64,000 nt of DNA, taken from contig JBEEFW010000145.1 in NCBI GenBank assembly GCA_041166385.1, positions 1 through 64,000 on the forward strand. The letters are read 5' to 3'. This document shows positions 59,501 to 64,000 of this stretch, piece after piece; the stretch's first letter is position 1, and every line of letters begins with the position of its first letter. This stretch comes from DASUCS01 sp041166385. Lineage in GTDB: Bacteria > Actinomycetota > Acidimicrobiia > Acidimicrobiales > JACDCH01. The notes beneath the pieces were generated by a model, which did no database searches, was not told the DNA's origin, and worked only from the letters and a program-made list of their open reading frames with translations. A program made the translations under genes and the position numbers.

Positions 59501-59954
59501 GATCCGGCGCTCCGGCCATGCACTCGATGCGCACACCGTCGGGGTCGGTCAGGTAGAGGAGCTTCACGGACTGACCTCCTACGCCCGCACCGGGCAGCTC
59601 GGAGAGTGTATGGCGGTGGACCTGTCCGCCCGCCTGCTCGGCGATGGCGACGAGGTCTTCGATGTCGTCGACGCGGAAGCACAGGTGGGTCATGCCGAAG
59701 TTCGTCATCGGACGGCGCGTGCGATCGCCACTGGCATCGGGTTCGAGCCAGTGCAACAACTCGAGGCGCACGTCGCCGCGCCGCAGCATGCGTGATTCGA
59801 AGCGGATGCCGTCGCGCTCCATGGTGGCCGCGACCTCATCGCCCATCTCCATCGTGAAGAGCTCGGTGAAGCCAAGCACCTCGGTGTAGAAGCGCGTCGA
59901 CCGTTCGAGATCAGAGCAGCAGACTCCGACGTGCGAGAAGCCTTGGATGCCCAC
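59493..59954 (-). CDS. VOC family protein (methylmalonyl-CoA epimerase-like)
   Basis: A 153-residue vicinal-oxygen-chelate protein. GIQGFSHVGVCCSDLERSTR and GMTHLCFRVDDIEDLVAIAE begin the two repeats, with the metal-ligand residues in LELLHWLEPD and DPDGVRIECMAG. It overlaps the carotenoid oxygenase start by 8 nt, so the two may act on related substrates. The catalysed reaction is unknown. GTG 59954 is chosen. Confidence 0.87.
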   Translation of the reverse strand: MGIQGFSHVGVCCSDLERSTRFYTEVLGFTELFTMEMGDEVAATMERDGIRFESRMLRRGDVRLELLHWLEPDASGDRTRRPMTNFGMTHLCFRVDDIEDLVAIAEQAGGQVHRHTLSELPGAGVGGQSVKLLYLTDPDGVRIECMAGAPDLA

Positions 59955-59976
59955 GTCGGCGGCGCCGATCCGCTCG

Positions 59977-60537
59977 TCAGCCGAGCAACAAGGTGCGGAG
60001 CTCGTCGATCCGCTGATTGACACGAGCCACGTCGCGCGCCGTGGCCGGCGATTCCATCGGATCGGAAGGGGACGACGGCGGGGCGATGGCTTGCTCGAAC
60101 GAGCTGAGCGCGAGCAGGACCGAGTGCTGTAACGATGCCGCGACGTTCTCGAGATCAACGGCATCCCACGTCGGGCGCAGGATCTGGGGCGCTTGCGTCG
60201 CCAGGCGCGTGGCTTGCGTCTCGAGCGTGGCTTCGAGCTTCAAGCCGAGCTGCGCGACGGCATTCGACACTGCCTCGGTGAGCGCCTGGCGGATCGCCTC
60301 CAGCGCGGCGGACAACGACACCGTCACCGCCCGGGCCAGCTGCTCCTCGAGATCATCGAGAGGCGACGCGGCGCCGCCGGCCATGCCGCTCATCGTGGCG
60401 GCGGACAGTCCGACTTCGTGGCGGAGCTCGGCCAGCTGGCTGGAGAGGTTCTGCTCGAGGTCGGCGATGCGTTGTCCCAGTGCCTCGCCCAGTGCCTCGC
60501 CCGGGTCATCGTTCAGGTTCGCATCGGCCCAGGACAC
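59977..60537 (-). CDS. Helical/coiled-coil protein, unknown function
   Basis: A 186-residue acidic protein rich in Ala, Leu, Glu and Gln, predicted to be mostly alpha-helical with heptad-like stretches (QRIADLEQNLSSQLAELRHE and ALTEAVSNAVAQLGLKLEA). It has no membrane segment and no family I recognise. It starts at GTG 60537, divergent from the GlcD-like gene by 28 nt, and is upstream of the VOC/carotenoid oxygenase pair by 22 nt. Confidence 0.72.
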   Translation of the reverse strand: MSWADANLNDDPGEALGEALGQRIADLEQNLSSQLAELRHEVGLSAATMSGMAGGAASPLDDLEEQLARAVTVSLSAALEAIRQALTEAVSNAVAQLGLKLEATLETQATRLATQAPQILRPTWDAVDLENVAASLQHSVLLALSSFEQAIAPPSSPSDPMESPATARDVARVNQRIDELRTLLLG

Positions 60538-60565
60538 GATCGCAGACTACTTTCGGACCACGGAC

Positions 60566-61930
60566 TTGTTTGCACGACTCATGGAAGCGCTGGGCGCGCC
60601 GTACGTTCTCGTCGGCGATGCGATCAGCGAGGACTATGCCCACGACGAGGCGCTGTCGGCCGAGTGGCATGTGCCCGATGTGGTGGTGCGGCCGTCGTCG
60701 GCCGACGAGGTGGCGGCGGTCGTACGCATCGCCGCCGAACTGGGCGTTCCGGTCACGGCGCGAGGAAGCGGAACGGGTCTGTCCGGCGCGTGCATCCCTC
60801 GGCACGGCGGCATCCTCGTGTCGTTCGAGCGGATGTCGGCGATCCTCGAGATCGACACCGCCAACGGCGTCGCCGTCGTGCAACCGGGCGTGACGCTCGA
60901 CGTGCTCGACAAGGAGACCGCGCTCCACGGGCTCGTCTATCCCGTGTTCCCGGGGGAGAACAGCGCGTCGCTCGGCGGCAACGTGGCGACCAACGCGGGT
61001 GGCATGCGCGCGGTGAAGTACGGCGTCACGCGGCACCAGGTGCTGGGCGTCGAGGCGGTACTCGGCACGGGTGAGATCATTCGCAGCGGCGGCAAGTTCG
61101 TGAAGGCCACGACGGGCTACGACCTCACGCAGCTCATCACGGGATCGGAAGGCACGCTCGCCATCGTCACCGAGGCGATCCTGCGGTTGTATCCGCGCCC
61201 CGGGTTCGCGGCCACGGTGCTCGCGCCCTTCTCGTCGATGGAGGGCATCACCGATGCGGTGCCGGCAATCGTCGGCAGCGGTGTCGGGCCGATGATCCTC
61301 GAGTACATCGACGTCATGTCGATGGCCGGCATCACGAAGAACGCCGGACTCGACCTCGGGATCCCGACCCACGTGAAGGAAGCCACGATTGCGTATCTCG
61401 TGGTCGTCGTGGAGGCGCGCACGTCGGATCGACTCGACGAAGACGTCGCCGATGTCGCGTCAGTGCTCGGCGAGCGTGGCGCGATCGATGTGTACGTGCT
61501 GCCGCCGGGTTCGGGCACCGCGCTGATCGAGGCGCGTGAGAAGGCGTTCTGGACGGCGAAGGCCAGCGGCGCGAACGACATCATCGACATGGTCGTGCCG
61601 CGGGCATCGATCGCCGTGTACCTGTCGCGCGTGTCGGAGCTGGCCACGGCTTCGGGATCGTTCATCGTCGGTTGCGGGCACGCGGGCGACGGCAACGTGC
61701 ACTTCTCGGTGTTCCAGCCGGACGACGCGGTGCGGTCGCAGGTGCTGCACGACATCTTCTCGTCGGGCATGGCACTCGGTGGCGCGATCTCCGGCGAGCA
61801 CGGCATCGGGTCGGAGAAGAAGCACCACTACCTGGCGCTGGAGGACCCCGCGAAGGTGGAGTTGCTGCGCCGCATCAAGGCGGCCTTCGACCCCGCCGGC
61901 ATCCTCAACCCAGGAGCGATCTTCGATTGA
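60566..61930 (+). CDS. GlcD-type FAD-linked 2-hydroxyacid oxidase
   Basis: A 454-residue FAD-binding oxidase. The FAD domain holds VTARGSGTGLSGACIPRHGG, SASLGGNVATNAGGMRAVKY and ATTGYDLTQLITGSEGTLAI. The C-terminal domain has VGCGHAGDGNVHFSVF and ISGEHGIGSEKKHHY, which carry substrate and metal contacts in this family. It oxidises a 2-hydroxyacid such as glycolate or lactate. TTG 60566 gives the usual N-terminus; ATG 60581 is an alternative. Its stop overlaps the ThDP enzyme start as TTGA. Confidence 0.92.
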   Translation: MFARLMEALGAPYVLVGDAISEDYAHDEALSAEWHVPDVVVRPSSADEVAAVVRIAAELGVPVTARGSGTGLSGACIPRHGGILVSFERMSAILEIDTANGVAVVQPGVTLDVLDKETALHGLVYPVFPGENSASLGGNVATNAGGMRAVKYGVTRHQVLGVEAVLGTGEIIRSGGKFVKATTGYDLTQLITGSEGTLAIVTEAILRLYPRPGFAATVLAPFSSMEGITDAVPAIVGSGVGPMILEYIDVMSMAGITKNAGLDLGIPTHVKEATIAYLVVVVEARTSDRLDEDVADVASVLGERGAIDVYVLPPGSGTALIEAREKAFWTAKASGANDIIDMVVPRASIAVYLSRVSELATASGSFIVGCGHAGDGNVHFSVFQPDDAVRSQVLHDIFSSGMALGGAISGEHGIGSEKKHHYLALEDPAKVELLRRIKAAFDPAGILNPGAIFD

Positions 61931-63402
61931 ACGGCGCCCAGGCCCTTTTGCGCACACTGGTCGACTCCGGGGTCGACGTGTGCTTCACCAACCCCGGTAC
62001 GTCGGAGATGCACTTCGTCGCGGCGTTGGACGCGGTGCCGGAGATGCGCGGCGTGCTCACGTTGTTCGAAGGCGTCGCGACGGGCGCGGCCGACGGGTAC
62101 GCGCGAATGGCCGACAAGCCCGCGGCGACGTTGTTGCATCTCGGGCCAGGGCTCGGCAACGGATTGGCCAACCTGCACAACGCGCGGAAGGGCAAGACCG
62201 GGATTGTCAACATCGTCGGCGATCACGCGACGTATCACAAGAAGTACGACGCGCAGCTCGAGTCCGACATCGAGACGGTGGCGCGCAACGTGTCGACGTG
62301 GATCCGCCGCTCGTCGTCGTCGGCCGACGTCGCCAGCGACGCCGCGGAGGCGGTGGCGAATGCGCGCATGGGACAGGTCGCGACGCTGATCCTTCCCGCT
62401 GACGCGTCGTGGAGCGAGGGCGCATCGCCCGCGGAGCCGATCACCCGCGCGAAGACGCTCGAGTACCGCAAGCCCTATCCGCTGCCTGACGATGCCGTCT
62501 TGTTCCTCGGAGGCCGCGCGCTGCGGGAGCCGTACCTGTCCGCCGCCGCTCGCACGGGTAAGCGCCTGCTCGCCGAGACGTTCCCGACGCGCTTGCAGCG
62601 CGGCGCTGGCATCCCGGCCGTCGAACGACTCGCATACCTCGCCGAGTTCGCGGCGATGCAGCTCGAGGGCATCACGCATCTGGTGCTGGTGGATGCGAAG
62701 TCGCCTGTGTCGTTCTTCGCGTACCCCGGCAAGCCCAGCGACCTCGTGCCGGAAGGCTGCGAGGTGTCGACCCTCGACCCGGACCTGTTGGATCAGCTGG
62801 CCGACCCCTCCGTCGAGGTGCAGGTGCAGCCGTCGGCGCGTCCTGACCGTCCGACGGGCGCGCTCACGGCCGAGACGGTGGCGGCTGCGGTGGGCGCGCT
62901 GCTGCCGGAGGGCGCGATCGTGTCCGACGAGGCCAACACGGCCGGGTTGTACGCGCCGGGCGCCACCGCGGGGTGCCCGCCGCACGACTGGCTGTGCCTC
63001 ACGGGCGGCGCGATCGGGCAGGGCTTGCCGGTGGCAGTGGGCGCCGCGGTCGCGTGTCCCGACCGCAAGGTGATCGCCCTGCAGGCGGACGGCAGCGCGA
63101 TGTACACGATCCAGTCACTGTGGACGATGGCCCGCGAAGGGCTCGACGTCGTGGTCGTGCTCTACAACAACCGCGCCTACGACATCCTCAACCTGGAACT
63201 CGGACGAGTAGGCGCCAGCGGCGAGCGCGCGAAGGAGATGTTCGACCTGTCGACGCCCGCGCTGGACTTTGTGGCTCTCGCGAACGGCATGGGTGTCCCC
63301 GCATCACGAGCAACCACGGCCGACGAGTTCACCATCGCCCTCGAAAAGGCCCTCGGCGAACAAGGCCCCACCGTCATCGAAGCCGTCATCCCCGGCATGT
63401 AG
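61927..63402 (+). CDS. ThDP-dependent enzyme (acetolactate synthase/benzoylformate decarboxylase-like)
   Basis: A 491-residue thiamine-diphosphate enzyme. TNPGTSEMHFVAALDAVPEM and TLFEGVATGAADGYARM carry the catalytic Glu of the N-terminal domain. ALQADGSAMYTIQSLWTMAR followed by VLYNNRAYDILN is the GDG-to-NN ThDP motif with Ala for the first Gly. It lacks the length of true acetolactate synthase (about 550-600) and resembles 2-oxoacid decarboxylases. TTG 61927 is coupled to the GlcD gene by a TTGA overlap, so it may use the oxoacid that GlcD makes. Confidence 0.88.
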   Translation: MNGAQALLRTLVDSGVDVCFTNPGTSEMHFVAALDAVPEMRGVLTLFEGVATGAADGYARMADKPAATLLHLGPGLGNGLANLHNARKGKTGIVNIVGDHATYHKKYDAQLESDIETVARNVSTWIRRSSSSADVASDAAEAVANARMGQVATLILPADASWSEGASPAEPITRAKTLEYRKPYPLPDDAVLFLGGRALREPYLSAAARTGKRLLAETFPTRLQRGAGIPAVERLAYLAEFAAMQLEGITHLVLVDAKSPVSFFAYPGKPSDLVPEGCEVSTLDPDLLDQLADPSVEVQVQPSARPDRPTGALTAETVAAAVGALLPEGAIVSDEANTAGLYAPGATAGCPPHDWLCLTGGAIGQGLPVAVGAAVACPDRKVIALQADGSAMYTIQSLWTMAREGLDVVVVLYNNRAYDILNLELGRVGASGERAKEMFDLSTPALDFVALANGMGVPASRATTADEFTIALEKALGEQGPTVIEAVIPGM

Positions 63403-63416
63403 CCCTGAAAGGAACG

Positions 63417-63436
63417 AAATCCAGTGCACTGGATTT
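63417..63436. terminator. Palindrome AAATCCAGTGCACTGGATTT
   Basis: An 8-bp stem AAATCCAG / CTGGATTT with the loop TGCA lies 14 nt after the ThDP-enzyme stop. It could terminate that operon, but it also forms one end of the repeat region. Confidence 0.5.
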
Positions 63437-63439
63437 GCC
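63425..63439 (+). repeat. 15-bp direct repeat, copy 1 (TGCACTGGATTTGCC)
   Basis: An exact match to 63631-63645, 206 nt away. The pair bounds the repeat-rich stretch. Confidence 0.8.
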
Positions 63440-63627
63440 GGCGGCGCGCGGCCCGGGAGCGCGGTGGTCGGCCGTGCCACGAACTCTTGGTGCGCTTGAC
63501 GACCGGATGTGTCGCCGTCGGCGCCAATAGTCGTCGACCTCGAAGTCTTGGCGCGCTTGGCGACATTCCATGTCGCTCTGGTACCACAAAGGCGCTTCGG
63601 CGCGACCGCCCACCTCGACTTGTGTCG

Positions 63628-64000
63628 CTATGCACTGGATTTGCCCGAGGTTGAGTGGTGGCCGGCTTCGGCTACGGCGAACTTGACCATCGCGCTGCCG
63701 AGCGTGCCCGCGACACCGGCGAGCACCTCACGCCCACGGTTGCGGCGGCGGGGGAGTGACAGCACCAGTCCCACCGACGTCAGCACGTGCGCGAGCCGCC
63801 ACAGCGGCGTCGCCCGATACGGCGCGGGGTCGGCGACCTCCCATTCCACGACGGCGGACGCCGCCAGCTCGCCCACCATCCCGGCGATCCCGTAGCGGCG
63901 CAACACCCGCGCCGTCGAGTCGTCGCACGCGCCCAGCTTCAGGAGCGACGCCGCGCCCGCCACCCCCGACGACGTGAACAACGCCGGCAGCGCCCCCGAC
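63628..64000 (-). CDS. NrfD-like membrane subunit, C-terminal part (partial)
   Basis: The frame is open to the right edge, so about 123 C-terminal residues are seen. It reads SGALPALFTSSGVAGAASLL, then YGIAGMVGELAASAVVEWEV and LAGVAGTLGSAMVKFAVAEA, matching the last helices of NrfD/PsrC-type quinone-interacting membrane subunits. The final residues GKSSA and the TAG are encoded by the 15-bp repeat and its flank, suggesting that the natural C-terminus was replaced. Partner iron-sulfur subunits would lie to the right. Confidence 0.65.
   Translation of the reverse strand, partial: SGALPALFTSSGVAGAASLLKLGACDDSTARVLRRYGIAGMVGELAASAVVEWEVADPAPYRATPLWRLAHVLTSVGLVLSLPRRRNRGREVLAGVAGTLGSAMVKFAVAEAGHHSTSGKSSA
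63631..63645 (+). repeat. 15-bp direct repeat, copy 2 (TGCACTGGATTTGCC)
   Basis: The second exact copy. It overlaps the last five codons of the NrfD-like gene on the minus strand, next to its TAG. Confidence 0.8.

Larger units (their letters stand above)
63403..63627. other. Repeat-rich intergenic stretch, no gene
   Basis: This 225-nt stretch has no convincing gene. It contains a palindrome at 63417-63436, one end of a 15-bp direct repeat, an imperfect 61-nt-period repeat (63480-63503 against 63541-63564) and a hairpin GCGACAT-TCC-ATGTCGC at 63560-63576. Frames crossing it look like chance translations. Confidence 0.6.

Noticed and set aside
63177..63895. Frames on both strands crossing 63403-63650
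   Set aside because: They run through the repeat region or the ThDP gene in wrong frames and show no family pattern, although repeated DNA may make them appear conserved in databases.
1..64000. CRISPR arrays, tRNA or rRNA genes, and complete insertion sequences
   Set aside because: I found no regularly spaced repeat-spacer series, no cloverleaf-like tRNA sequence, no rRNA stretch and no transposase or integrase frame. The repeated hairpins are far apart and lack transposase genes.

Overview
This is a GC-rich, very gene-dense chromosomal segment from an actinobacterium. The family content fits an Acidimicrobiia-type lineage best: many F420/flavin luciferase-like oxidoreductases, mycothiol-type DinB/MDMPI proteins, cytochromes P450 with a 3Fe-4S ferredoxin, several acyl-CoA ligases and crotonases, Liv-type transporters, and frequent GTG/TTG starts. 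The lineage is inferred from gene families only; no rRNA or tRNA is visible. Genes commonly overlap by 1-4 nt (ATGA, GTGA, TTGA, TGATG).

Layout. 1-13480: an exopolysaccharide/surface-glycan block. It holds a partial ABC exporter, a Wzz/BY-kinase chain-length protein, a polymerase-like membrane protein, three GT4/GT2-type transferase groups, a WecA/MraY-like phosphoglycosyl transferase, a GNAT, a 2OG-Fe(II) oxygenase, two sulfotransferases and a polysaccharide deacetylase. The product is probably a modified, possibly sulfated, polymer. 13490-44383: a mixed catabolic region for lipids, terpenoids, sterols or aromatics. It has two LLM oxidoreductases, four divergent crotonases, a Baeyer-Villiger monooxygenase, two P450s (one with ferredoxin), pirin, VOC, OCD, nitronate monooxygenase, extradiol dioxygenase, two amidohydrolases, SDRs and two acyl-CoA ligases (one FadD3-like). 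Also here are a VanY-like lipoprotein, an ABC-2 exporter with a divergent TetR regulator, MOSC, APH, GT1 and TylF-type proteins. 44468-48241: a second, smaller glycan block (deacetylase, GT4, small membrane protein, DegT aminotransferase).

48273-58017: an acyl-CoA ligase and a lone receiver protein, divergent from a five-gene operon. That operon encodes a membrane-anchored Liv-type binding protein, a fused LivH-LivM permease with a C-terminal Cys/His motif, a secreted matrixin-like metalloprotease, a fused double ABC ATPase and an anchored surface protein. 58085-64000: a carotenoid oxygenase with a VOC protein, a coiled-coil protein, a GlcD-type FAD oxidase translationally coupled to a ThDP enzyme, a repeat-rich non-coding stretch, and the C-terminal part of an NrfD-like membrane protein cut by the right edge.

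The most notable non-coding signal is a family of three 48-bp hairpins at 18075, 44398 and 58033. Each has 22-bp arms, a 4-nt loop, invariant outer arms and compensatory inner changes, and each sits just after the stop of a minus-strand gene. Two unrelated perfect hairpins separate other convergent gene pairs, and three further convergent pairs share a palindromic stop tetranucleotide (CTAG, CTAG, TTAA).
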